Shown piece after piece: positions 1-6,826 of a stretch of 12,572 nt of DNA; positions within the stretch are counted from its first letter, which is position 1, and the number at the start of each line of letters is the position of its first letter. The notes under the pieces were generated by a model. That model was not told where the DNA came from and did no database searches. It saw only the letters and a program-made list of their open reading frames with translations. This DNA is from an uncultured Acholeplasmataceae bacterium (GTDB lineage: Bacteria > Bacillota_I > Bacilli_A > RF39 > UBA660). Where the stretch lies: contig CAJKWD010000033.1 in the NCBI GenBank assembly GCA_905203475.1, positions 1 to 12,572 of the forward strand, written 5' to 3'. The position numbers and the translations under genes were made by a program.

Positions 1-1
1 T

Positions 2-163
2 ATAGTAGGTCCATTTTTAAAATATAATCAATCTTATTTAAAAAAATTATTAGCACAAGAGCAAGAATTGTTAGAGAGAATTCCTAAAAAACACAAAGAA
101 AAAAGGAAAGAAAAAGAAAAATTGATATTACTTTTATTAGAAGCCATCAAAAAAGCCAATTGA
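2..163 (+). CDS. C-terminal end of an unidentified protein (5' end outside window)
   Basis: An open frame enters from the left edge and ends at TGA (161-163), giving 53 residues. The visible tail has a short hydrophobic/aromatic stretch, a Leu/Glu/Gln-rich helix (roughly residues 13-26), a strongly basic Lys/Glu segment and a final Leu-rich run ending EAIKKAN. It looks helical and possibly coiled-coil, but I recognise no family. The stop codon lies inside the terminator hairpin at 141-173, which supports this being a real gene end and not a chance frame. The gene converges on the minus-strand vrrA-like gene. Too little is visible to assign a function. Confidence 0.6.
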   Translation: MVGPFLKYNQSYLKKLLAQEQELLERIPKKHKEKRKEKEKLILLLLEAIKKAN

Positions 164-173
164 TGGCTTTTTT
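141..173. terminator. Bidirectional terminator with two alternative hairpins
   Basis: AAGCCATCAA (141-150) pairs with TTGATGGCTT (160-169), followed by T's at 168-173. This would end the left-edge gene. The same 3' arm can instead pair with AAAAGCCA (151-158 with TGGCTTTT 164-171, loop ATTGA). On the minus strand the inner hairpin is followed by a T-run, so it can also end the vrrA-like gene, whose stop codon is at 172-174. Confidence 0.75.
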
Positions 174-507
174 ATAAAAAGAAAGTAGGACCTTCCTCTG
201 CATTAACTTCTTGTTTTGGGCTGGCATTTATATTGATAGTTTCAGTATTATTTGTAGTTGTGCTAGGAGTATCTGTACGGTTAAATTCATTCATGACACG
301 AAACATAGTACGTGCATTTCTAACCATAGGTGAAATTTGTTTTACAGCTGGAATTGCTTGGTTGATAATATTTAAAGTACGTTGTGTATTATTTAATATA
401 TTTCCCCAATTTATACCACGAAGTCCAGTCGCTAAATTAGAAAATAGTCCTTGTCTAGCTGGTGCAGATACATATGGATATAAAGAATATGGATTATAAA
501 AATTCAT
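172..507 (-). CDS. VrrA/YqfQ-like protein (sporulation-associated family)
   Basis: This is a 111-residue protein. The N-terminus is rich in Tyr/Pro/Asn (NFYNPYSLYPYV). The core, about residues 20-75, has the pattern of the VrrA/YqfQ family: a Gly/Leu-rich lead-in (LFSNLATGLRGINWGNILNNT), then an amphipathic helix with NQAIPAVKQISPMVRN and a final MFRVMNEF. The C-terminal 35 residues are a low-complexity Ser/Thr/Asn/Glu tail, as is common in this variable-tail family. There is no signal peptide or membrane segment. The start is fixed by AAAGGAGT five bases upstream of the ATG. A CATACAAT box upstream resembles a mother-cell sigma-E -10. The family name is from memory of its signature; a role in the spore coat is inference. 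Confidence 0.7.
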   Translation of the reverse strand: MNFYNPYSLYPYVSAPARQGLFSNLATGLRGINWGNILNNTQRTLNIINQAIPAVKQISPMVRNARTMFRVMNEFNRTDTPSTTTNNTETININASPKQEVNAEEGPTFFL

Positions 508-527
508 GATATACTCCTTTCTAATTT

Positions 528-558
528 ATTGTATGCAACCATATAAAAAATGTTTTAC
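528..558 (-). promoter_or_regulatory. Possible sigma-E-type promoter for the vrrA-like gene
   Basis: On the minus strand CATACAAT (528-535) matches the sigma-E -10 consensus known from Bacillus (CATACA-T). Fifteen bases upstream is GTAAAACA (551-558), a partial fit to the sigma-E -35. No good sigma-A pair is seen for this gene. The -35 area is shared with the oppositely directed pilC promoter. Confidence 0.4.
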
Positions 559-582
559 TTGTTTTTGTTTGTATGATATAAT
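554..582 (+). promoter_or_regulatory. Sigma-A-type promoter of pilC (extended -10)
   Basis: A perfect TATAAT (577-582) is preceded by TGA, giving an extended -10. A modest -35, TTTACT (554-559), lies 17 bases upstream. It sits 29 bases before the pilC start codon, and the RBS AGGGG is at 599-603. This supports translation starting at 612 and hence the long N-terminus of PilC. Confidence 0.7.
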
Positions 583-611
583 GATGTTATAAAAGAATAG
601 GGGATGCAAGA

Positions 612-2354
612 ATGAAAAGTTGGAGCTCAATTTTTTTATGGCCATGTATTATGGCATATCATTTCGTACATTACATTTTAATGGGACTAACAACCATTTG
701 TTATTGTATATACTTATTAATTGAATTTATTTTCATCAGAATTCCAGCCTATGCTTGGACCGGTGTTCTAGCATTCTTTATCTGGATTCAGATTGGATTA
801 GAGTCTATTCGTCGTCTGTTTAGACCATATATGAGAAAACGTGAAGCCAAAAGAGAAGCAAAGGCTCGTGCAGCTAAAAGAGAAGAACAAAAAGTAATAG
901 AAGCTGCAAAATCAGTCAGTGCGAAAAAGGTAGAGGCTGCAAAGGCTGAATTACGTAAACAAACATTAGGAAAACAGCAGAAAAAAGAACATAAAAATTC
1001 ATTTGTAAATCGTTTCAAAACAATGGTTCAAAATTCACCATTATTACATAGTATGAGAAATCAAAGAGATGTAAAACGTCAAGAAATGTTAATTGATTAT
1101 AATGGTGCAGATGCTGAAAAAAGTGATGTTAAAATCATGTATGAGTATGAAGCATGCACTCCAGAAGGTAAAGTAATAAAAGGTTATATGGATGCTTATT
1201 CTAAAGTAGAAGTTCATTCATTTTTATTGAGTGAGGGTTATCAAGTATATAGTATTAAAACAAGTCGTTGGATTAGTTTATTTCATGGAAGTAGTGGAAG
1301 TGCTCATGTAAAAATTAAAACGAAAGATTTAATTTTCTTTTTAACACAATTATCTACTTATTTAAAAGCAGGTATTACTCTAATTGATGCATTACATATT
1401 CTAGCAAGACAATATGCGAAAAATAAGGGATATAATCGTGTATTTAAAGAAATGTTATACGATTTATCAACGGGATTAGAATTTAGTGATGCTTTAGCAA
1501 GACAACAAAAAGCATTTCCTAAATTGCTTGTAAATATGGTAAAATCAAGTGAAATGACAGGAGAACTTCCTGAAGTATTAGATGATATGGCAGAGTATTA
1601 TACAGAGATGGATCGTACTCGTAAACAAATGATTACAGCGATGATGTATCCAGCTATCGTATTTGTACTATCTATGGGTGTATTTGCCTTCATGCTTTTA
1701 TTTATCGTTCCACGATTTGTAGAAATATTTGAAAGTATGGATGCGACTAAAATACCTGGTATTACACTTGCAATTATGGCATTATCTGATTTCTTGAAGA
1801 AATACTTCATATTAATCATGATCGCTCTTATATTATTAATTGTTGTGTTTTACTTATGTTATAAAAATATTCAGCCATTTAAACGAGCTGTTCAATCATT
1901 TATCATGCATCTTCCAATCTTTGGTAATGTTATGATATATAACGAAGTTACGACTTTTACAAAAACATTATCTAGTTTAATGGAACACAATGTCTTCATC
2001 ACTGATAGTATGGAAATTCTAGAACGAATTACAGATAACGAAATTTACAAAGAATTGATTCGTAGTACAATTGATAACTTATCTCGTGGTGAAAAAATAT
2101 CTGCTGCATTTGCAAATCATTGGGCTTTCCCAATTCCAGCTTATGAAATGTTAGTTACAGGAGAAAAAACGGGAGAACTACCAGAAATGATGAAAAAAGT
2201 ATCAGATTATTATCAAGAAATGCACAAACAAGCTGTTACTCGTATTAAAACGTTTATTGAACCTGCGATGATTATCATGTTAACAGGAATTGTTGGTGTT
2301 ATCATCCTTGCAATTGTTGTTCCAATGTTCACACTATACGACACAGTTATGTAG
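612..2354 (+). CDS. pilC: Type IV pilus inner-membrane platform protein PilC/GspF with N-terminal extension
   Basis: This is a 580-residue platform protein around which the pilus assembly machinery is built. The family is usually near 400 residues. Residues 176-218 form the N-terminal PilC domain (YEYEACTPEGKVIKGYMD). Two T2SSF domains follow, about 230-365 and 445-573. Each carries the paired motif SSEMTGELPE (312-321) or TGEKTGELPE (516-525). Membrane helices lie at about 341-366, 395-417 and 551-573. What is odd is the first 170 residues: two hydrophobic segments (about 6-35 and 45-63), then a highly charged Lys/Arg/Glu/Ala stretch (70-130), probably a long helix or coiled coil. The start is supported by AGGGG (599-603) and a promoter at 554-582. 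pilD follows 12 bases downstream in the same operon. Confidence 0.93.
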   Translation: MKSWSSIFLWPCIMAYHFVHYILMGLTTICYCIYLLIEFIFIRIPAYAWTGVLAFFIWIQIGLESIRRLFRPYMRKREAKREAKARAAKREEQKVIEAAKSVSAKKVEAAKAELRKQTLGKQQKKEHKNSFVNRFKTMVQNSPLLHSMRNQRDVKRQEMLIDYNGADAEKSDVKIMYEYEACTPEGKVIKGYMDAYSKVEVHSFLLSEGYQVYSIKTSRWISLFHGSSGSAHVKIKTKDLIFFLTQLSTYLKAGITLIDALHILARQYAKNKGYNRVFKEMLYDLSTGLEFSDALARQQKAFPKLLVNMVKSSEMTGELPEVLDDMAEYYTEMDRTRKQMITAMMYPAIVFVLSMGVFAFMLLFIVPRFVEIFESMDATKIPGITLAIMALSDFLKKYFILIMIALILLIVVFYLCYKNIQPFKRAVQSFIMHLPIFGNVMIYNEVTTFTKTLSSLMEHNVFITDSMEILERITDNEIYKELIRSTIDNLSRGEKISAAFANHWAFPIPAYEMLVTGEKTGELPEMMKKVSDYYQEMHKQAVTRIKTFIEPAMIIMLTGIVGVIILAIVVPMFTLYDTVM

Positions 2355-2366
2355 AAGGTTGATATT

Positions 2367-3134
2367 ATGGAATTATATTATATTATTTGTTTATTTGTAT
2401 TTGGTACGATTTTTGGTTCATTTTTCAATGTAGTAGGTTCAAGGCTTGCTCATAATGAATCAATTATTTATCCAGGCAGTCATTGTACTTATTGTAAACA
2501 TAAATTGGGGGCCAGTGAATTGATCCCCATTTTATCGTATCTAATACAGGGAGGAAAATGTAAATGGTGTCATAAACAACTATCATTTTATTATCCACTT
2601 AGTGAGTTTTTAACAGGCATTTGCTTTTCTCTATGTTATATTGTCTTTGGTTTTACATGGCAATTTCTAATCGCTATCGTCTTTGTCTCTTTCTTAATCA
2701 TGATTGTATCAAGCGATATGGAAGATATGATTATTCCCGATGAGTTGTTAATGATCGGTTCAGTAATGATTGTTTTATTACAGATTCCTGCTTATGGTGT
2801 CCAATATATGATATCACACTTATTACAAGGAGTTTGTGCCTTTTTCTTCATGTGGGCTTTAAAATTATTTGGAGATCATTTATTTCATAAAGAATCTATG
2901 GGGGGAGGGGATATTAAGTTACTATTCTTTTTTGGTTTAGTACTAGGTTTTCCTCTAGCAGTTTTATCCATTTTTGTAGGTTCTGTCATTGGTCTTCCTA
3001 TTTCAGTTGCTTTTCAATTAAAGAAAAGTCATGTTGTCCCATTTGGACCATATTTATGTATAGGAGCAATTTGTTTATTATTTTTAAATATTCCATTTGA
3101 TCAATTATTAGATATGATGGTATTGATTCAATAA
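2367..3134 (+). CDS. pilD: Prepilin leader peptidase / N-methyltransferase (A24 aspartic protease)
   Basis: This is a 255-residue polytopic membrane enzyme that removes the short leader of prepilins and methylates the new N-terminus. The N-terminal part has the family signature GTIFGSFFNVVGSRL. It is followed by a cytoplasmic loop with two Cys pairs, C40-x2-C43 and C65-x2-C68, the zinc-binding arrangement of bifunctional PilD. The catalytic aspartates fall in SSDMEDMIIPDE (D117/D120) and GGGDIK (D182). Several hydrophobic helices fill the remainder. The length is normal for the family. It starts 12 bases after pilC with a modest GAAGG site, so it is cotranscribed with pilC, and it ends at a clear terminator. 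Expected substrates are the two prepilins encoded at 4647-6804. Confidence 0.93.
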   Translation: MELYYIICLFVFGTIFGSFFNVVGSRLAHNESIIYPGSHCTYCKHKLGASELIPILSYLIQGGKCKWCHKQLSFYYPLSEFLTGICFSLCYIVFGFTWQFLIAIVFVSFLIMIVSSDMEDMIIPDELLMIGSVMIVLLQIPAYGVQYMISHLLQGVCAFFFMWALKLFGDHLFHKESMGGGDIKLLFFFGLVLGFPLAVLSIFVGSVIGLPISVAFQLKKSHVVPFGPYLCIGAICLLFLNIPFDQLLDMMVLIQ

Positions 3135-3156
3135 CAGGTTTATACCTGTTTTTTTT
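3133..3156 (+). terminator. Rho-independent terminator of pilCD
   Basis: AACAGGT (3133-3139) and ACCTGTT (3144-3150) form a 7-bp stem with loop TTAT, followed by T's to 3156. It overlaps the pilD stop codon. Confidence 0.88.
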
Positions 3157-3159
3157 CAT

Positions 3160-3185
3160 AAAAAAACAAGCTTTATTCGCTTGTT
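3160..3185 (-). terminator. Rho-independent terminator of pilB
   Basis: AACAAGC (3165-3171) pairs with GCTTGTT (3179-3185). Read on the minus strand the stem is followed by a run of T's (complement of the A-run 3160-3166). It overlaps the pilB stop codon and lies back to back with the pilCD terminator. Confidence 0.85.
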
Positions 3186-4536
3186 AAAATAGTGGTTCAG
3201 CTTCAATTGAATTGTTATTCTTTTCTTTATCATCATTTTCATGAATAATTTTTGCTTTTAATTGATTTAAGGCATTTGTTTCATTACTTTCACGTGAAAT
3301 ATTAATTTCTTCCATAGAGTCTTTTAAATTTAATTCGCCTTCTTCTTGAACATCATCGACATCAAGTTCAATTAATTTTAGTATTTCTTCAATTGTTGTA
3401 TCTCCATTTAAAGCTTTTTCTAATCCATCTTGTAATAATGTTTCTGTTCCAGCATAAACTAATTTTCTTAGTTCTTCTTTTTTCATTCCATTACTGATTG
3501 CATCTCTAATTTCTTGATTTACACGTAATACTTCATGAATTGCTAAACGACCATGATAGCCATTTTGACATTCATCACATCCTACTGCTGTCCATGTTTC
3601 TTGAATATCAACTCCCAATGTTTTTTTCATCAATTCTTTTTCATAATCATTGACAGGTCTTTTTTTCTTACATTTTGGACATAGACGACGTGCTAATTTT
3701 TGAGAGATAATACCTTCCAAAGAAGAGGCAAGTAAATATCTTTCAACACCCATATCCGTTAAACGTTCAATTGTATTTAATGAGTTATTTGTATGGACTG
3801 TAGATAATACTAAATGTCCAGTAATAGATGCACGTACAGCAATTTGAGCCGTTTCTGTATCACGGATTTCCCCAATCATAATAATATTTGGGTCTTGACG
3901 TAAAATCGAACGTAGGGCAGAAGCAAAGGTAAGTCCAATTTCTGAATTTACTTGTACTTGGTTAATTCCCTCAATTTCCATTTCTACTGGATCTTCAACT
4001 GTAATGATATTTGTTTCAGGTATATTTAATTTTTGTAACATAGAATACACTGTTGTTGATTTACCACTACCAGTAGCACCAGTTACAAGAATAATTCCAT
4101 TTGGAATCTTCATCATTTCCAATACTTTTTTATAATTTGTTTCATTTAAATCCAATGATTCTAAACCATTCAAACTTCGAGTGTAATCTAAAATACGAAT
4201 TACGACTTTTTCTCCTTGGTTGGTAGGTAAACTTGACACACGTAAATCCAAATTAATATCACGTAATTTCATTTTAATCGCACCATCTTGTGGTAATCGA
4301 GATTCTGTAATATTCATTCCGGCAATAATTTTTACACGTGTTGTTAAGTTCTTTTCTACATCTGTTGGAACTTCGGCATAGTCCTGTAATAATCCATCAA
4401 TACGAATACGTATCTGCATATGATGATCTCTTGGATCAAAATGGATATCTGAAGCTCCACGTTTGGCAGAATCATATAAAATTTCATTTACAACATCGAC
4501 AATTGGCATTTTATGAAAGTCAAACACACGTATCAT
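3184..4536 (-). CDS. pilB: Type IV pilus assembly ATPase PilB/GspE (short form)
   Basis: This is a 450-residue hexameric secretion ATPase that drives pilin polymerisation from the cytoplasmic face. Visible motifs are the N2-domain signature ASDIHFDP (28-35), Walker A GATGSGKST (153-161), the Asp box near EDPVEME (181-187), Walker B IIMIGEIRD (218-226) and the His box STVHTNN (245-251). A zinc site is formed by C286-x2-C289 and C320-x2-C323. It lacks the extra N-terminal N1/MshEN domain of classical PilB (about 560 residues), and so resembles ComGA in layout. It also has an acidic, low-complexity tail of about 60 residues (391-450) after the ATPase core. A retraction ATPase (PilT) is less likely, because PilT lacks the Cys-pair zinc module. 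The start is set by AGAGG eight bases upstream. The gene is on the opposite strand to the rest of the locus. Confidence 0.92.
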   Translation of the reverse strand: MIRVFDFHKMPIVDVVNEILYDSAKRGASDIHFDPRDHHMQIRIRIDGLLQDYAEVPTDVEKNLTTRVKIIAGMNITESRLPQDGAIKMKLRDINLDLRVSSLPTNQGEKVVIRILDYTRSLNGLESLDLNETNYKKVLEMMKIPNGIILVTGATGSGKSTTVYSMLQKLNIPETNIITVEDPVEMEIEGINQVQVNSEIGLTFASALRSILRQDPNIIMIGEIRDTETAQIAVRASITGHLVLSTVHTNNSLNTIERLTDMGVERYLLASSLEGIISQKLARRLCPKCKKKRPVNDYEKELMKKTLGVDIQETWTAVGCDECQNGYHGRLAIHEVLRVNQEIRDAISNGMKKEELRKLVYAGTETLLQDGLEKALNGDTTIEEILKLIELDVDDVQEEGELNLKDSMEEINISRESNETNALNQLKAKIIHENDDKEKNNNSIEAEPLF

Positions 4537-4551
4537 TTTGTCAACCTCTTT

Positions 4552-4617
4552 CTAATTCTATTCTTTTTTGTTTGTTGGACTAGTATTTAGTCTAAATATA
4601 TTATATAATAGAATTAG
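4552..4617. repeat. Nested inverted repeats in the pilB/prepilin divergent region
   Basis: CTAATTCTATT (4552-4562) is the exact inverse of AATAGAATTAG (4607-4617). Inside this pair, GACTA (4578-4582) is inverted at TAGTC (4588-4592), and the two dyads share nearly the same centre (about 4585). The inner dyad falls in the predicted pilB leader. It could be an operator or an RNA hairpin; no regulator is identified. Confidence 0.5.
4597..4609 (+). promoter_or_regulatory. -10 region for the prepilin operon, overlapping the pilB -10
   Basis: ATTATATAAT (4600-4609) is a perfect palindrome, so TATAAT reads on both strands. On the plus strand TATAAT is at 4604-4609, but with no convincing -35 at the right distance. 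An alternative is TATATT (4597-4602) with TTGGAC (4575-4580) 16 bases upstream. Which of the two is used cannot be settled by reading. Confidence 0.45.
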
Positions 4618-4628
4618 TAGAATTACAA
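4600..4628 (-). promoter_or_regulatory. Sigma-A-type promoter of pilB
   Basis: On the minus strand TTGTAA (complement of 4623-4628) lies 17 bases from a perfect TATAAT (complement of 4600-4605). Transcription would start near 4593 and give pilB a leader of about 55 bases. Confidence 0.7.
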
Positions 4629-4646
4629 CAATAAAGGAGCTATGTT

Positions 4647-5225
4647 ATGCAAAAAAATAATAAGGGGTTTGTACTAGTTGAAACATTATTAGTATCTGTT
4701 TTTATATTAACAACATTGATTTTTTTGTTTGTTCAGTTCCGTACTGTAAAACAAAGCTTTGATCGTAGTTTTCGTTATAATACAGTTACCGGAATGTATG
4801 CAGCTAGCAATTTTTCGACTTATATTAAAGAAAATAGTTATGGAACATTAGTAGATGCTTTAAATAGCGAATGTGAAGGACAAAGTGGTTGTACAAAAAA
4901 ATATTACTTAAATTTATCAACCTGTTCAGCACAACTATTAGATGAGCCGACTTATTGTTCTAGATTAAAAGACACATTAAATGTCGATCACATATATTTT
5001 ACAGCTGAAGATTTAACTTTTTTACTTCATTATTTAGAGAGTGATGCCTATTTAAATGCTTCTAAAAACGATCAAGATATCAATCGTGAAACGAGAAATT
5101 ATATCAAAACTATTAAATATGATAAAGATGTAAACCGTTATCGATTGATACTTGAGTTTAAAGATGGTACTTATGCATCCATTAAAGTAACTGGATTTGG
5201 AGGCGTTTCTTATGTACAAGGATAA
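4647..5225 (+). CDS. Type IV prepilin-like protein, Cys-rich
   Basis: This is a 192-residue prepilin. It has a short basic leader ending in Gly7, cleavage expected before Phe8, and the diagnostic Glu at mature position +5 (E12 in GFVLVETLLV). A hydrophobic helix to about residue 31 follows. The globular part contains four cysteines (C76, C82, C93, C104), enough for two disulfides, and otherwise matches no family I recognise. AAAGGAG (4633-4639) lies seven bases before the ATG. It is too divergent to call a major or minor pilin by sequence. It is the first gene of a two-gene operon, its 3' end overlapping the next prepilin by 14 bases. PilD would process it and PilB/PilC would assemble it. Confidence 0.85.
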   Translation: MQKNNKGFVLVETLLVSVFILTTLIFLFVQFRTVKQSFDRSFRYNTVTGMYAASNFSTYIKENSYGTLVDALNSECEGQSGCTKKYYLNLSTCSAQLLDEPTYCSRLKDTLNVDHIYFTAEDLTFLLHYLESDAYLNASKNDQDINRETRNYIKTIKYDKDVNRYRLILEFKDGTYASIKVTGFGGVSYVQG

Positions 5226-6804
5226 AAAATGGAATCGTGGATTTACAGTTATGGAACTCGTTGTTTCATTTGCCCTTGTTATGATAGTTGCTTACTTTTT
5301 ATTTAATTTACTATATTCATTAAAGAATTTATCTGTAGATTCTAGTTTAAAAACAGAATTGTTGCAAAAACAAGCATTAATGATGCGCGAATTAGAAGAT
5401 GATTTAGAAAATAAAAAGTTAGTATTAGCTACTAACTGTGGTAAATATTGTCTTGATTTTTTATATGATGATTCTACGTCTAGAAGATTACAACTCGATA
5501 CATCAAATAATTATTTCCGTTACGGAACATTTGCTATTAAATTATTAGATGGTAGTTCATTTGGCAATATTGATGTATCAAATGAACAAGTTATTGCAAC
5601 AGGTGGAGGAGTCAAAAATGATTCTATCATTAAAATTAAAATACCTGTTACGAATAAATTGGTAGAAGGAGATTATGGAATTAACGTTGTATACCAATAC
5701 AATAGTAACGAAGTTTCATTTAATGATTTAATCTTCGATACAGTTTCTAATAATAAATTATATTTAAAAGGATCTCAAAATATGGTTATTTCAACAGATG
5801 AACCATATCAAGAGCCAGGTTATTTCTGGATCGATTCAAGTGGTGCACAGCGAACAGATGGTGTAAGTATTAGTGGTTCTGTTGGCACTGCTGAGGGAAC
5901 TTATAATTTGACATACAAAGTGACTTATAATGGAATTGTATATACAAGAACAAGAAAAGTAACTGTTAAGAAAAAGTCTTATGATTTTGACTATGTAAAA
6001 TCTGGACAAATATTTGAGGCTCCATATAAAGGTACTTACCAAATTGAATTATGGGGAGCTCAAGGTGGAACCACAAACGGTGGTGCTGGAGCATATACAA
6101 GTGGAAATATTACTTTAAATAAAGGTGAAAAATTATATATCTATGTCGGAGCTCAAAACTCTACATTTAATGGTGGAGGAAGTTCTACTGATAGTTCTAA
6201 ATATGGTGGAGGAGCTACGGATGTACGTTTATCAGGTGGCACATGGAATAACGCTACTGGGCTTCGCAATCGTATTATGGTTGCCGCTGGTGGTGGTGGT
6301 GTTACGAGTGGTGCCGGTAATGCGAAAGGTGGTGCTGGAGGTACTTTAACAGGTATTGCCGGAGATCCACATGATACGGTTGTTACCAAAGGAGATTATA
6401 TCGGATATGGTGGTACGCAAACTGCTGGTGGGCAAATCGGAAGTAGTGCGACAAGTGGTTCAAACGGTTCTTTTGGAATCGGTGGGAATGGTGGAGTAGG
6501 TCCTGGAGATCCTAACCATCCTGGTGCTGGAGGTGGCGGAGGCTACTATGGTGGTGGTGGCTCTGCATGGCATGCTGGTGCCGGCGGAGGTTCATCATTT
6601 ATCTCTGGTTATTCTGGATGTAATTCTGTTAATAGCAGTGGAACTCCAAGTGGCAGTGCAAATCACTTCTCAGGGAAAGTATTTACTAATGGCCGCATGA
6701 TCGATGGACTGCATTTAATGCCAAATGCTAGAACTGGTTATGAAACACTAGGAAATGAAGGTAACGGATACGCCCGTATTACGTTAGTTAGTATTCAAAA
6801 TTAG
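5212..6804 (+). CDS. Giant prepilin with DUF5011-like Ig domain and glycine-rich (PF12810-type) domain
   Basis: A 530-residue prepilin predicted to be displayed in or at the tip of the pilus. Cleavage is expected between G10 and F11, with Glu at +5 (E15 in GFTVMELVVS), then a hydrophobic helix to about 35. A pilin-like region (36-180) has one Cys pair (C76/C80). Residues about 183-254 fit a DUF5011-type bacterial Ig-like domain (EPYQEPGYFWID ... GTYNLTYKVTYNG ... RTRKVTVK). Residues 257-530 are a glycine-rich domain: a beta-rich lead-in with YQIELWGAQGG and GEKLYIYVGAQ, then Gly clusters up to GGGGGYYGGGGS, ending in YARITLV. This matches the Gly_rich family also found in ALK/LTK receptors. 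The ATG at 5212 is preferred over a TTG at 5197 because GGAGG (5199-5203) lies eight bases before it and the leader has the normal length. The gene overlaps the previous prepilin gene by 14 bases. An adhesive role is inference. Confidence 0.85.
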   Translation: MYKDKKWNRGFTVMELVVSFALVMIVAYFLFNLLYSLKNLSVDSSLKTELLQKQALMMRELEDDLENKKLVLATNCGKYCLDFLYDDSTSRRLQLDTSNNYFRYGTFAIKLLDGSSFGNIDVSNEQVIATGGGVKNDSIIKIKIPVTNKLVEGDYGINVVYQYNSNEVSFNDLIFDTVSNNKLYLKGSQNMVISTDEPYQEPGYFWIDSSGAQRTDGVSISGSVGTAEGTYNLTYKVTYNGIVYTRTRKVTVKKKSYDFDYVKSGQIFEAPYKGTYQIELWGAQGGTTNGGAGAYTSGNITLNKGEKLYIYVGAQNSTFNGGGSSTDSSKYGGGATDVRLSGGTWNNATGLRNRIMVAAGGGGVTSGAGNAKGGAGGTLTGIAGDPHDTVVTKGDYIGYGGTQTAGGQIGSSATSGSNGSFGIGGNGGVGPGDPNHPGAGGGGGYYGGGGSAWHAGAGGGSSFISGYSGCNSVNSSGTPSGSANHFSGKVFTNGRMIDGLHLMPNARTGYETLGNEGNGYARITLVSIQN

Positions 6805-6824
6805 ATAGTTGCTATCTAATTTTT
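6799..6824. terminator. Terminator between the prepilin operon and ylbJ
   Basis: AATTAGATAG (6799-6808) pairs perfectly with CTATCTAATT (6812-6821), followed by T's to 6824. The stem is AT-rich with a 3-base loop. It overlaps the prepilin stop codon and lies just after the ylbJ stop codon, so it may serve both convergent genes. Confidence 0.7.
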
Positions 6825-6826
6825 CT

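Noticed and set aside
233..499. Plus-strand frame of 88 codons with hydrophobic content
   Set aside because: It lies antisense within the vrrA-like gene, lacks an RBS, and the minus-strand gene has a good RBS and a recognisable family pattern.
5197..5211. TTG start adding five residues to the giant prepilin
   Set aside because: The TTG overlaps the GGAGG that serves the ATG at 5212, and the longer leader gives no benefit.
6289..6301. GGT repeat tract as a phase-variation site
   Set aside because: The unit is three bases, so slippage would change length in frame and not switch the gene off; the tract is short.
6125..6389. Open frames on both strands inside the glycine-rich part of the giant prepilin
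   Set aside because: They are by-products of GGT/GGA repeats; they have no RBS, and the pilin frame is fully explained by its domains.
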